From Streptomyces sedi (GTDB taxonomy: Bacteria; Actinomycetota; Actinomycetes; Streptomycetales; Streptomycetaceae), in the NCBI RefSeq assembly GCF_006335015.1, contig NZ_VDGT01000012.1, forward strand, positions 1 to 64,000: a DNA stretch of 64,000 nt, given 5' to 3'. Below the pieces are notes generated by a model. It was not told where the DNA came from and did not search any database. It saw only the letters and a program-made list of their open reading frames with translations. Shown here one piece after another: positions 24,845 through 33,417 of the stretch; the first letter of the stretch is position 1; every line of letters begins with the position of its first letter. The position numbers and the translations under genes are program-made.

Positions 24845-25876
24845 TCAGCCGCGCGGCTCCGGGGACGTCCTCTCCACGCCCGTCTCCGCCCCGGTGAACG
24901 CGGCCACCAGGCGCCGCGCCGCGAGCGCCGCGGTCAGCGAGCCGTCCCGCACCTCGGCCTCCACCCGCGGTGCCAGCTCGCGCACCGCCGGATGCCCGTG
25001 CAGCCGGGAGAGCACCGCGTCCGTCACCATGGACCAGGTCCAGCGCACCAGTTGGTCGTCGCGGCGCCGCTTCAGCCGGCCGGAGGCCTCCAGCGTGCCG
25101 CGGTGGCGCCGCACCCGTTCCCACACCTCGTCCAGCCCGGACTCCTCGCGCGCGCTGCACGTGAGCACCGGGGGCGTCCAGTCGGGGTCGACGGGCTGCA
25201 TCATCCGCAGCGCGCCGCGCAGTTCACGCGCCGCGCCGCGCGCCTCCCGCTCGTGCGGGCCGTCGGCCTTGTTGACGGCGATCACGTCGGCCAGCTCCAG
25301 CACCCCCTTCTTGATGCCCTGGAGCTGGTCCCCGGTCCTGGCCAGCGCCAGGACCAGGAAGGTGTCCACCATGTCGGCGACCGTGGTCTCCGACTGGCCC
25401 ACGCCGACCGTCTCGATCAGCACCACGTCGTGGCCGGCCGCCTCCATCACCACCACGGCCTCCCGGGTGGCCTTGGCCACCCCGCCGAGCGTGCCCGCGC
25501 TGGGGGAGGGGCGCACGAACGCCCGCTCGTCGGTGGCCAGCCGCTCCATCCGGGTCTTGTCGCCGAGGATGGAACCACCGGTCCTGGTCGACGACGGGTC
25601 GACGGCCAGCACCGCGACCCGGTGCCCGGTGGAGGTCAGCAACGAGCCGAACGCGTCGATGAACGTCGACTTGCCGACCCCGGGAACGCCGGTGATCCCG
25701 ATCCTGTGCGAGCGCCCCGCGTGCGGCAGCAGCCGCAACAGCACTTCCTGCGCGCGCTGTTGGTGGTCGGCCCTGCGGGACTCCAGCAGGGTGACGGTCC
25801 GGGCGATCCAGGCGCGCGAGCCCTCCCGCACGCCCCGGACGTAGTCGTCGGGCTCGGGCGGCGCCGGCGGGCTCAC
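24845..25876 (-). CDS. meaB: Methylmalonyl-CoA mutase-associated GTPase MeaB
   Basis: The 343-residue G3E-family GTPase protects and reactivates adenosylcobalamin-dependent methylmalonyl-CoA mutase. GTPase motifs in order: P-loop GVPGVGKST, ILGDKTRM switch region, ETVGVGQSE and NKAD (VIAVNKADG), with the C-terminal dimerisation arm present. It starts with GTG. Streptomycetes often keep meaB next to a mutase gene; here no mutase lies in the window, so it is an orphan, perhaps serving a mutase elsewhere. It is followed upstream by a TetR gene on the same strand, 67 bp away. Confidence 0.94.
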   Translation of the reverse strand: MSPPAPPEPDDYVRGVREGSRAWIARTVTLLESRRADHQQRAQEVLLRLLPHAGRSHRIGITGVPGVGKSTFIDAFGSLLTSTGHRVAVLAVDPSSTRTGGSILGDKTRMERLATDERAFVRPSPSAGTLGGVAKATREAVVVMEAAGHDVVLIETVGVGQSETTVADMVDTFLVLALARTGDQLQGIKKGVLELADVIAVNKADGPHEREARGAARELRGALRMMQPVDPDWTPPVLTCSAREESGLDEVWERVRRHRGTLEASGRLKRRRDDQLVRWTWSMVTDAVLSRLHGHPAVRELAPRVEAEVRDGSLTAALAARRLVAAFTGAETGVERTSPEPRG

Positions 25877-25943
25877 GACGAGCGACCCGTCGAGGCGGAC
25901 ACGGGGGGAGCGTCGATGCGGACGGCCATGCGCGCATGGTAGA

Positions 25944-26618
25944 TCATGCCGCCGACCCGGTCCCCGGAACGCCGGCCCCCGGGCACCCCGGACCCGGCGC
26001 GCCAGCGCCGCCCGGCGTCAGCAGCGACTCCAGCAGGCCCAGGGTCTCCTCCACGTCGACCGCCGGATCGAGCAACCACTGGGCCTGGAGCCCGTCCGAG
26101 GCCGCGATGGCCAGCGCCGCCACGGCCGCCGGCGCCACGTCGCCCCGGATCTCCCCGCGCGCCTGCCCGGCGGCCACGCGCGCGGCGAGCGTCGCGCGCA
26201 GCCCGGCGAAGCGGGCCGCGAAGAACTCCCGCGACTCCTCGTGGTCGTCGTCCAACGCGTGGGCCAGCAGCGTCGAGTACAGCTGCACCAGCCCCGGCAC
26301 CCGGCGGTTGCGGCGGGCCGCGTGCGTCATCATCCCCACCGCCGAGCCGCCCGGCGCCTCGGGGTCCCGCTCGGAGGAACGCTCCTCGGCGTACCGGTAG
26401 ACCTCAAGCAGCAGCTCCTCGCGCGAGGAGAAGTAGTGCCGCAGCGCCGCGTGCGAGACGCCGAGCGCGTCGCCGATCGCGCGCAGCGAGGTGCCCTCGG
26501 AGCCGCGCTCGGCGAAGACCTCGATCGCCCGGTCCAGGATCTCCCTGCGCCGCTCGACTCCCTTGGCGTAGGGGCCGCGGCGCGGCGCTGGGTCGGCGGG
26601 CGCGGGGGGCTTCGTCAT
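25944..26618 (-). CDS. TetR/AcrR family regulator, divergent from GH3
   Basis: The 224-residue regulator has an N-terminal TetR helix-turn-helix at residues about 15-62 (ILDRAIEVFAERGSEGTSLRAIGDALGVSHAALRHYFSSREELLLEVY) and a helical ligand domain. The C terminus is a Gly/Pro-rich tail. It probably represses the divergent beta-glucosidase gene through the palindrome at 26658. The ATG at 26618 is assigned from the family layout; GTG 26627 is an alternative and neither has a strong ribosome binding site. Confidence 0.88.
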   Translation of the reverse strand: MTKPPAPADPAPRRGPYAKGVERRREILDRAIEVFAERGSEGTSLRAIGDALGVSHAALRHYFSSREELLLEVYRYAEERSSERDPEAPGGSAVGMMTHAARRNRRVPGLVQLYSTLLAHALDDDHEESREFFAARFAGLRATLAARVAAGQARGEIRGDVAPAAVAALAIAASDGLQAQWLLDPAVDVEETLGLLESLLTPGGAGAPGPGCPGAGVPGTGSAA

Positions 26619-26657
26619 GGGGGGCACAGTAGTACCGGAAGGAGTCCCGGAACCAGC

Positions 26658-26679
26658 AAAACCTCCATCCGGAGGTTTT
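26658..26679. promoter_or_regulatory. TetR operator between the TetR and GH3 genes
   Basis: AAAACCTCC (26658-26666) and GGAGGTTTT (26671-26679) are perfect inverted repeats separated by ATCC. It lies in the -35 zone of the rightward promoter whose -10 box is TAGCGT at 26686-26691, so a bound repressor would block GH3 transcription. Confidence 0.75.
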
Positions 26680-26853
26680 CAGTGCTAGCGTCGTCGCAGC
26701 GCCTCACCAGCGCGGTTGTCCGCACCGCTCGCCCCGGGGGTCACGGCCACCCCCGTGCACAACGCCGCGCGCGGCGCCCGCACGACGGGGTGCGGGCCCG
26801 GGGCGCGGGCTCCGAAGCGCACCCCGCCCGCGACACCTCGGGAAAGGATCCCC

Positions 26854-29148
26854 GTGAACTCCCCTGCGCCCTACCGCGACCCCGCGTTGCCCGTCGCCGA
26901 GCGCGTCGACGACCTGATCGGTCGGATGACCCTGCCGGAGAAGGTCGGGCAGATGCTCCAGCTGTCCGGCATGGAAGGCGTCGAGCACCTGGTGCGCGAC
27001 CTGCACGTGGGCTCCATTCTGCACACCCCGCCGGAACGCGTCGTCGAGGCCAACGCGTTGGCCGCCCGCACCCGGCTCGGCATCCCGCTGCTGGTCGCCG
27101 AGGACTGCATCCACGGGCACTCGTTCTGGAAGGGCGCCACCATCTACCCCACGCAGCTGGGGATGGCGGCGAGTTGGGACCCGGCGCTGATCGAGCGGGT
27201 CGCGCGCGCGACCGCCGTGGAGACGGCGGCCACCGGCATCCACTGGACGTTCTCACCGGTGCTCTGCGTCACCAGGGACCTGCGTTGGGGCCGGGTCTCC
27301 GAGACCTTCGGCGAGGACCCGTTCCTCATCGGCGAGTTCGCCTCCGCGATGGTCCGCGGCTACCAGGGCGAGGGGCTGACGGACCCCACCGCGATCCTGG
27401 CCACCGCCAAGCACTTCGCCGGCTACTCCGAGACCCAGGGCGGGCGGGACGCCAGCGAGGCGGACCTCAGCAGACGGAAGTTGCGCTCCTGGTTCCTGCC
27501 GCCCTTCGAGCGGGTCGCGCGCGAGGGCTGCCGCACGTTCATGCTGGGCTACCAGTCCATCGACGGCGTGCCGATCACCATCAACGACTGGCTGCTCAAC
27601 GAGGTGCTGCGCGGCGAGTGGGGCTACACCGGCACCCTCGTCACCGACTGGGACAACGTCGGCCGGATGGTGTGGGAGCAGCTGATCTGCGCCGACCACA
27701 CCGAGGCGGCGGCCAAGGCGGTGCGCGCGGGGAACGACATGGTGATGACCACCGCGCAGTTCCACGAGGGCGCGCTGCGCGCGGTGGCCGAGGGCACGCT
27801 GGCGGAGGCGGACATCGACGCCGCCGTGCGCCGCGTCCTCACCCTCAAGTTCGAGCTGGGGCTCTTCGAGAACCCGCGCCACCCCGACCCCGAGCGCCAG
27901 GCCGCCGTCATCGGCTCCGCCGCCCACGCCGAGCTGAACCTGGAGATCGCCCGCCGCTCCCTGGTGCTGCTGCGCAACGACGGGACGCTGCCGCTGGACG
28001 GCGGCTTCGCCGCCGACGGGGACGGCCGCGCCGTGGCCCCGGCCGGCGCCGCGCCCCGCACCGTCGCGGTGATCGGGCCCAACGCCGACGACCCGCACAC
28101 CCAGCTCGGCGACTGGGCCGGCGCCTCGGGCCAGATCGACTGGCTGATGCCGGACGGCCATCCGCGCGAGATGACGCAGACCGTGCTCGACGGCTTCCGC
28201 GCCGTGGCGCCCGAGGGCTGGACCGTCACCCACGCCAGGGGCGCCGACATCCTGACCGTCGGGCGCGACCCCGAGGGCGCGTTCTTCCCCGACGGGCAGC
28301 CGCGCCCCGACGTGGTGCTGCCCGCCGAGCCCGACGAGGCGCTGATCGCCGAGGCGGTCGCCGCCGCCGAGGCGGCCGACCACGTGGTGGCCGTCGTCGG
28401 CGACCGGATCGAGCTGGTCGGCGAGAGCCGCTCCACCGCGACGCTCGAACTGGTCGGCGGCCAGGTCGCGTTGCTGGACGCGCTGGCCGCCACCGGCAAG
28501 CCGCTGGTGGTGGTGCTGCTCAGCTCCAAGCCGCTGGTGCTGCCGCCCTCCGCGCTGAACGCCGCCGCCGTGGTCTACGCGGCCAACCCGGGGATGCGCG
28601 GCGGGCGCGCGCTGGCCGAGACGCTGCTGGGGCTCGTCGAGCCCAGCGGCCGGCTGCCCGTCTCGTTCGCCCGGCACGTGGGGCAGCAGCCCACCTACTA
28701 CAACCAGCTGCGCGGCCAGCACGGCACCCGCTACGCCGACCTCACCCAGAGCCCGGCCTTCGCCTTCGGCGAGGGGCTGAGCTACACCACCGTCGAGTAC
28801 CGGGACCTGGAGGTGCTCACCCCGGTCCTGGAGGCCGAGGACACCGTGCGGGCCCGGGTGACCCTGACCAACACCGGTGACCGGCCGGCGCTGGAGACCG
28901 TGCAGCTGTATGTGAGCGACACGGTGACCTCGGTGACCTGGGCGGCCAAGGAGCTGAAGGGCTACCGCCAACTCCGCCTGGAGCCCGGCGAGTCGACCAC
29001 CGTCGCGCTCGAACTCCCGGCCGCCGACTGCACCCTGGTCGACGCCGCGGGCAACCGGATCGTCGAGCCCGGCGCGTTCGAGCTGCTGGTCGGCCCCTCC
29101 TCCCGCGACGAGACGCTGCTGCGCGCCGGCTTCACGGTCAAGGGCTGA
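26854..29148 (+). CDS. GH3 beta-glucosidase
   Basis: The 764-residue GH3 enzyme has the three usual domains: TIM barrel, alpha/beta sandwich, and C-terminal fibronectin-III-like domain starting near FAFGEGLSYTTVEYRDL. The nucleophile Asp is in LVTDWDNVG (about residue 264); substrate-binding KHFAGYSE and RWGRVSETFGEDP motifs are present. There is no signal peptide, so it acts inside the cell on imported di- or oligosaccharides (beta-glucosides or beta-xylosides). The GTG at 26854 has GGAAAGGA upstream. Alone in its unit, under the divergent TetR regulator. Confidence 0.94.
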   Translation: MNSPAPYRDPALPVAERVDDLIGRMTLPEKVGQMLQLSGMEGVEHLVRDLHVGSILHTPPERVVEANALAARTRLGIPLLVAEDCIHGHSFWKGATIYPTQLGMAASWDPALIERVARATAVETAATGIHWTFSPVLCVTRDLRWGRVSETFGEDPFLIGEFASAMVRGYQGEGLTDPTAILATAKHFAGYSETQGGRDASEADLSRRKLRSWFLPPFERVAREGCRTFMLGYQSIDGVPITINDWLLNEVLRGEWGYTGTLVTDWDNVGRMVWEQLICADHTEAAAKAVRAGNDMVMTTAQFHEGALRAVAEGTLAEADIDAAVRRVLTLKFELGLFENPRHPDPERQAAVIGSAAHAELNLEIARRSLVLLRNDGTLPLDGGFAADGDGRAVAPAGAAPRTVAVIGPNADDPHTQLGDWAGASGQIDWLMPDGHPREMTQTVLDGFRAVAPEGWTVTHARGADILTVGRDPEGAFFPDGQPRPDVVLPAEPDEALIAEAVAAAEAADHVVAVVGDRIELVGESRSTATLELVGGQVALLDALAATGKPLVVVLLSSKPLVLPPSALNAAAVVYAANPGMRGGRALAETLLGLVEPSGRLPVSFARHVGQQPTYYNQLRGQHGTRYADLTQSPAFAFGEGLSYTTVEYRDLEVLTPVLEAEDTVRARVTLTNTGDRPALETVQLYVSDTVTSVTWAAKELKGYRQLRLEPGESTTVALELPAADCTLVDAAGNRIVEPGAFELLVGPSSRDETLLRAGFTVKG

Positions 29149-29153
29149 ACGCG

Positions 29154-29183
29154 GCGCCCACGCCCCGGCCGGGGCGTGGGCGC
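29154..29183. terminator. Bidirectional terminator, perfect 30-bp palindrome
   Basis: GCGCCCACGCCCCGG (29154-29168) is followed without spacer by its exact reverse complement (29169-29183). It fills the 35 bp between the GH3 stop and the TetR stop. Confidence 0.85.
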
Positions 29184-29915
29184 TCAGCGGGTGTCGGACA
29201 GCAGGCCGCCGATCACCCGGCGCATCGTCCGTTCGAACAGCTCCTCCGTGGTCTCCCGCGGGCTCACGTCGGCGTCGTCGGCGAGCGCGGCGGCGAGGTG
29301 CGGATGGTTTCCCGCGGTGGCGGCGCGGACCAGGTAGCCCGCCCGTGCCGCCCGCCGGTCATCGCCCCCGTCGCCGTCCCGTGGCTCCACCCGCGCGAAC
29401 TGTGCGACCAGGGCGTTCACCAGCGCCACGGCCTCTGTCTTGGCGCGCCCCGGCAGCTCCACGTCCGCCATCGCCCGTATCGCGTACTCCAGGTAGTCCA
29501 GCCCTCTGGGCCCCAGCCGCAGCGGCTCCGGCGGGACGTCGGAGAGCCAGGGGTGGCGCAGATGGACGGCCCTCGTCCTGAGCGCCAGGGCCGTGAGGTC
29601 GGCGACGGGGTCGCCGCCGAGCGGGGCGTCGAGGTCGATCTCGCCCGTCACCGCGTCCGTCATCAGGTCGAGCAGGTCCTCGCGGCCGGCGACATAGCGG
29701 TAGAGAGACGCCGGCCCCGTGCCCAGTGCCGTGGCCAGCCGGCGCATCGACAGCGCGGCGAGGCCGTCCCGGTCCGCGAGCGTGACGGCGACGGCGGCCA
29801 GCTCCGCCCTGCTGTGCACGGCGGCGGGTCCCCGTGCGCCGCGCTCCGGCCGTTCCCAGACGACCACGTGTTCCTCGTCCACCGCTCCACCCGTCGCTCG
29901 GTTCCTCCACAGCAT
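29184..29915 (-). CDS. TetR family regulator, divergent from hydrolase
   Basis: The 243-residue protein has a TetR-type helix-turn-helix (VTLADRDGLAALSMRRLATALGTGPASLYRYVAGREDLLDLM, residues about 45-87) and the TetR_C C-terminal domain found in TetR class regulators of actinobacteria. TAGGGT, the -10 box on the minus strand (29921-29926), lies 6 nt from the ATG at 29915, suggesting a leaderless transcript from that ATG. A downstream GTG at 29882 with GGAG is an alternative. It probably autoregulates and represses the divergent hydrolase via the palindrome at 29929-29951. Confidence 0.87.
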   Translation of the reverse strand: MLWRNRATGGAVDEEHVVVWERPERGARGPAAVHSRAELAAVAVTLADRDGLAALSMRRLATALGTGPASLYRYVAGREDLLDLMTDAVTGEIDLDAPLGGDPVADLTALALRTRAVHLRHPWLSDVPPEPLRLGPRGLDYLEYAIRAMADVELPGRAKTEAVALVNALVAQFARVEPRDGDGGDDRRAARAGYLVRAATAGNHPHLAAALADDADVSPRETTEELFERTMRRVIGGLLSDTR

Positions 29916-29928
29916 CGCCTACCCTAGA

Positions 29929-29951
29929 AACTGCGAACATCGATCGCAGTT
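29929..29951. promoter_or_regulatory. TetR operator
   Basis: AACTGCGA (29929-29936) and TCGCAGTT (29944-29951) form perfect 8-bp arms with a 7-nt spacer. The site adjoins the leftward -10 box at 29921 and is 14 nt before the hydrolase ATG, so it can block both promoters. Confidence 0.75.
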
Positions 29952-29964
29952 ATGGGAGGTCTTC

Positions 29965-30924
29965 ATGTCCACAACCCCGACGGGTCCCTGGGGCCCGGTG
30001 CGCTGGGCCGAGAACGGCGCGGTGCGGCTCGCTTTCGACGCGCTGACCGAGGGAGCGGAAAGCGAGCCGCTGCTGTTGGCGACCGGCCTGGGCGCCAACC
30101 GGCACTGGGTCCCCGACGGCCTCTGCCGGATGCTGGCGGCCGAGGGCTTCGCCGTGGCCCGCTACGACCAGCGCGACGGCGGCGAGTCGACCCATCTGCC
30201 GCCCACCGCCGCGCGCGGCCCGATCTCCGCGCTCCTGCGCGGACGCGGCGAGGCGTACACGGCGGAGGACATGACCGACGACGCCGTCGCCGTCCTGGAT
30301 GCCCTGGGGTGGCGTTCGGCCCATCTGCTGGGCGTCTCGCTCGGCGGGGCGGTCGTCCAGCGGGTGGCGCTCCGGCACCCCGACCGGGTGCGGACGCTCA
30401 CCACCATGGCGGCCGTCCCCGGAGACGTCGCCGGCCTGCGGGCCGCGCGCTACATCCGGAAGCGGACCCTGGCCCGCTTCGCCCGGCTGAGGTTCCCCGA
30501 CACCAGGGAGGGAGCCGTCGAGGCCGGCGTCGCGGTCTCCCGGCTCCTCGCCTCCCCGCACCGGCCCTTCGACGAGCGGGCCGCGCGCGAGGCGGCGGAG
30601 CGCAACGCCGACAGCGGGGTCCACGACCAGCAGGCGCAGAGCCGGCAGATCGGCGCCCAGTGGCACGGCCCGGCGATCGGAGCCGTCGACCTGCCCACGC
30701 TGGTGCTGCACGGGGCGGACGACCCGCTGATCAAGCCGAGGGCGGCGAAGGAGATCGCCTCCCGGATCCCGCACGCGCGTCTCGTCCTGCTGCCCGGGGT
30801 CGGGCACGACCTTCCCGAGCCGTCCTGGGCGCGCGTCACCGCCGAGGTCCGCGGGCTGGCGGACGGCTGGCGCCCGGCCGGGGGCCGGGGCCCCCGGCAG
30901 GACGTCAGCGACACCGGGCTCTAG
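29965..30924 (+). CDS. Alpha/beta hydrolase
   Basis: The 319-residue cytoplasmic hydrolase has the nucleophile elbow GVSLGG (Ser near residue 125), the acid in HGADDPL and His in GVGHDLPE. The oxyanion region is ATGLGANRHW. The closest general resemblance is to the AclR/rdmC-type esterases and other tetracycline/anthracycline-cluster-like hydrolases, but the substrate is unknown. GGGAGG precedes the ATG at 29965. Paired with a divergent TetR regulator, which hints at detoxification of a xenobiotic or antibiotic ester. Its TAG stop overlaps the TAG of the convergent GH43 gene (shared CTAG). Confidence 0.88.
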   Translation: MSTTPTGPWGPVRWAENGAVRLAFDALTEGAESEPLLLATGLGANRHWVPDGLCRMLAAEGFAVARYDQRDGGESTHLPPTAARGPISALLRGRGEAYTAEDMTDDAVAVLDALGWRSAHLLGVSLGGAVVQRVALRHPDRVRTLTTMAAVPGDVAGLRAARYIRKRTLARFARLRFPDTREGAVEAGVAVSRLLASPHRPFDERAAREAAERNADSGVHDQQAQSRQIGAQWHGPAIGAVDLPTLVLHGADDPLIKPRAAKEIASRIPHARLVLLPGVGHDLPEPSWARVTAEVRGLADGWRPAGGRGPRQDVSDTGL

Positions 30925-32258
30925 GAGACCTCGACGTAGTCCAACTCGGCCCAGCGGCTGAGGTGTCCGAGGCGGACGGTGTTGGCGCCCGCGTTCAGTT
31001 CGACGTCGACGGCGACCTCCGTCCAGTTCTCCCAGCCCCGGTCCGGGTAGGTCACCGCGCCGGCGTCGGCGCCGTTGACCGCGAGGGTGTGCTGGGCCTC
31101 GCCGTAGCCGGCCGCGTAGCCGATGTGCAGGGTGTGGGTGCCGGCGCTCGCGGCGAAGACGCGGAGGTCGACCGCGCTGTCGGCGTGGTCGATGCCGGCG
31201 GCGACCGCGCCCTGGGAGGCGCCGGGCGTCTCGCGCACGCCGGCGTTGGTCAGCGTCCCGCGCTCCGCCTCGTGGCGGACGCGGCTGCCGCGCACCACCG
31301 GGTAGTCGTTGTCCCAGCCCAGGGCGGCCACGTACAGACCGCGCCCGCCTGCCGGAAGGGCGCCGTGGAAGAAGATCCGGCCGTCGCCGATGTCCGCGCC
31401 GCCCGGGCCGGAGACCGCGCCGTCCAGGCTGCCCGTGGTCATCAGCGGGCGGTAGGCGCGGGTGTAGGGGCCGGTGAGGGAGGACGAGACGGCGTAGCTG
31501 GTCTGGTAGTTGGGCGTGGAGTACACGCCGGCCGAGTAGAACAGCACGTACTGCGAGGCGCGCTTGACCAGCACCGGCGCCTCGATCACGCCGTCCTCCG
31601 AGGGGAGGTCGTTGCGCAGCAGTTCGGTGCGGGAGCCGACGAAGGTGAGGCCGTCGGCCTCGACGCGCTGGAGCCAGATGATGGTCGGCTGGCCGATCGC
31701 GTTGCCGTCGTTCTTGTACAGCAGATAGCGGGTGCCGTCCTCGTCGACGAAGCTCGACGGGTCGATGTCGCCGCCCTCGCCCGCGTCGCACACCAGCGGA
31801 CGGTCGGAGGTCGCGGTGAACGGCCCCTCGGGGCTGTCGGCGAGCGCGGCGCCCAGGCACATCCGTCCCGACGCGGTGTCGGGGCCGGTGAAGTACATCA
31901 GATAGCGGCCGTCGGCCCGTTGCGAGACATCCGGCGCCCAGAAGCCGCCGGACCCGGTCCACGCGGGCTTCTCCGGCAGCACGTCGCCGCGTATCGTCCA
32001 CGGCCCGTCGGGACCGGGGGCGGTCGCGTGCGGCACCCGGCCGTGGCGTGAACTGGTCGAGTAGGCGTGGTAGGTGTCGCCGACCTGGATGACGTCGGGG
32101 TCGGGGAAGTCGTCGTCGATGGCGAGGCGTGGGGCGACGGCGGCGGCCGAAACCTCCTCGTCGGGCGCGGTGGTCGAGGTCCCGGCGGCGGGGGAGGACG
32201 ACAGCAGCGCGCCGAGCGCCGCCACCACCCCCACGTACGCGAGTCTCCGGTGTCGCAT
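30921..32258 (-). CDS. Secreted GH43 glycosidase with CBM35-like domain
   Basis: The 445-residue enzyme has a Sec signal peptide (residues 1 to about 26) and a five-bladed GH43 propeller. Its catalytic residues are the base Asp in DDFPDPDVI, the pKa-modulating Asp in GDIDPSSFVDEDG and the acid Glu in GVIEAPVLV. A C-terminal carbohydrate-binding module of the CBM35/CBM6 type begins at RHEAERGTL and ends ELDYVEVS. Substrates in the family are arabinan, arabinoxylan or xylan side chains. A TAAGTCAT box 37 bp upstream of its start also occurs near the DeoR and FGGY genes, so it may belong to that regulon. Confidence 0.92.
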   Translation of the reverse strand: MRHRRLAYVGVVAALGALLSSSPAAGTSTTAPDEEVSAAAVAPRLAIDDDFPDPDVIQVGDTYHAYSTSSRHGRVPHATAPGPDGPWTIRGDVLPEKPAWTGSGGFWAPDVSQRADGRYLMYFTGPDTASGRMCLGAALADSPEGPFTATSDRPLVCDAGEGGDIDPSSFVDEDGTRYLLYKNDGNAIGQPTIIWLQRVEADGLTFVGSRTELLRNDLPSEDGVIEAPVLVKRASQYVLFYSAGVYSTPNYQTSYAVSSSLTGPYTRAYRPLMTTGSLDGAVSGPGGADIGDGRIFFHGALPAGGRGLYVAALGWDNDYPVVRGSRVRHEAERGTLTNAGVRETPGASQGAVAAGIDHADSAVDLRVFAASAGTHTLHIGYAAGYGEAQHTLAVNGADAGAVTYPDRGWENWTEVAVDVELNAGANTVRLGHLSRWAELDYVEVS

Positions 32259-32294
32259 GGGCTGACCCTTCGGCTGGGAAATGGTCTACGCCGG

Positions 32295-32302
32295 TAAGTC
32301 AT
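32295..32302. promoter_or_regulatory. TAAGTCAT box upstream of GH43
   Basis: This 8-mer recurs at 33338 and 34248, each time in an intergenic region around the DeoR regulator. Here it lies upstream of the leftward GH43 gene. It is a candidate DeoR half-site. Confidence 0.35.
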
Positions 32303-32337
32303 AGCCGAATTCGCGCCACCCCCACAGGGGTCGGGCG

Positions 32338-33282
32338 TCACCGCGACGGATCGAGAGCCAACTTGCCGAGGTGGGTGCGGGCCGTCAGCGCCCGGTGCGC
32401 TGCCGGTGCCTCGCCCAGCGGGTAGACCCCGCCGTTCATCGGGCGCAGGGTGCCCCGGCGGATCGCGTCGTAGAGCGCGGCCATGCTGGTCGGCAGGGCC
32501 GCGCCGGCCTCCCTCAGATGCGGCAGCCAGAACGTGGAGACCGTGACCGAACGCTCCATCAGCGCCCGCGTCGGCAGGTCCGTCGGCGCCCCGCCCACGC
32601 AGCCGTAGATCACCAGCCGGCCGCGCGGCGCCAGCGCGGCGATGGTTTCGTGCAGCACGGCGCCGCCCGTCATCTCCAGCGCCACCTCCACCGGGCCGCC
32701 CGCCGTCTCGCGCACCCGCTCGGCCAGGCCGTCGGGCGCCGAGTCCACCGCGATCTCGGCCCCCAGGGCGAGTGCCAGCTGGCGCCGCTCCTCGGTGCTG
32801 CCCAGCGCGACGACGCGGGCGCCCGCCTCCGCCGCCAGCTGCACCGCCATCGAGCCCAGCGCGCCGGCCGCCGCCGGCACCAACACCCGCTGCCCCGGCC
32901 GGATCCTGGCCACGGTGAAGAGCAGATGCCAGGCCGCCTGGCCCTGGAGCGGCAGCGGCATCGCCTCGTCGTCGCCGATGTCCTCCGGCACCTCCCAGGC
33001 CATCCGCCGGTCGACCACCGCCCGTTCCGCGTAGCCGCCGGCCAGGGTGAGCCCGACGACCCGGCGCCCGTCGGCCGTCCTGCCGACCACCTCGGCGCCC
33101 GGGACGTGCGGCAACTCCACGGGGGCCCACGAGGAGTTGGTGCGGGCGTGCACGTCCGTCCAGTTCACCCCCGCGCGGACGACGTCGATCAGCAGCTCCT
33201 CGGGGCCGGGGCTGGGCTCGGGCACCCGGACGACCCGCAGCACCTCGGGGCCCCCGAACCTCTCCATGACCACCGCGCGCAT
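32338..33282 (-). CDS. Zinc-independent quinone oxidoreductase (MDR superfamily)
   Basis: The 314-residue NADPH-dependent reductase is of the QOR type. The N-terminal GroES-like domain (MRAVVMERFGGPEVL, then HVPGAEVVG) lacks the structural zinc Cys cluster of alcohol dehydrogenases. The Rossmann part has VPAAAGALGSMAVQLAAEAGARVVALGS, a variant of AxxGGVG. It reduces quinones or enones with unknown physiological partner. The start is ATG after a GAGGGGG stretch. Divergent from the DeoR-type regulator, 135 bp between starts. Confidence 0.9.
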   Translation of the reverse strand: MRAVVMERFGGPEVLRVVRVPEPSPGPEELLIDVVRAGVNWTDVHARTNSSWAPVELPHVPGAEVVGRTADGRRVVGLTLAGGYAERAVVDRRMAWEVPEDIGDDEAMPLPLQGQAAWHLLFTVARIRPGQRVLVPAAAGALGSMAVQLAAEAGARVVALGSTEERRQLALALGAEIAVDSAPDGLAERVRETAGGPVEVALEMTGGAVLHETIAALAPRGRLVIYGCVGGAPTDLPTRALMERSVTVSTFWLPHLREAGAALPTSMAALYDAIRRGTLRPMNGGVYPLGEAPAAHRALTARTHLGKLALDPSR

Positions 33283-33337
33283 GACGCCCCCTCACAATCC
33301 GTCCGAACGGTGCCGATCGACACCATGGCGGACACTG

Positions 33338-33345
33338 TAAGTCAT
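33338..33345. promoter_or_regulatory. TAAGTCAT box between QOR and DeoR genes
   Basis: Context CACTG-TAAGTCATG closely matches CACTGC-TAAGTCATG upstream of the FGGY operon. It lies between the divergent quinone oxidoreductase and DeoR genes, so it would be an autoregulatory site. Confidence 0.4.
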
Positions 33346-33417
33346 GGCGGTGTCACTCATGGTGTTCAACGGCTGGTGGCGGCCGGTGCGTTCCTGCCCG
33401 CGTGCGATGCTGGGGAG

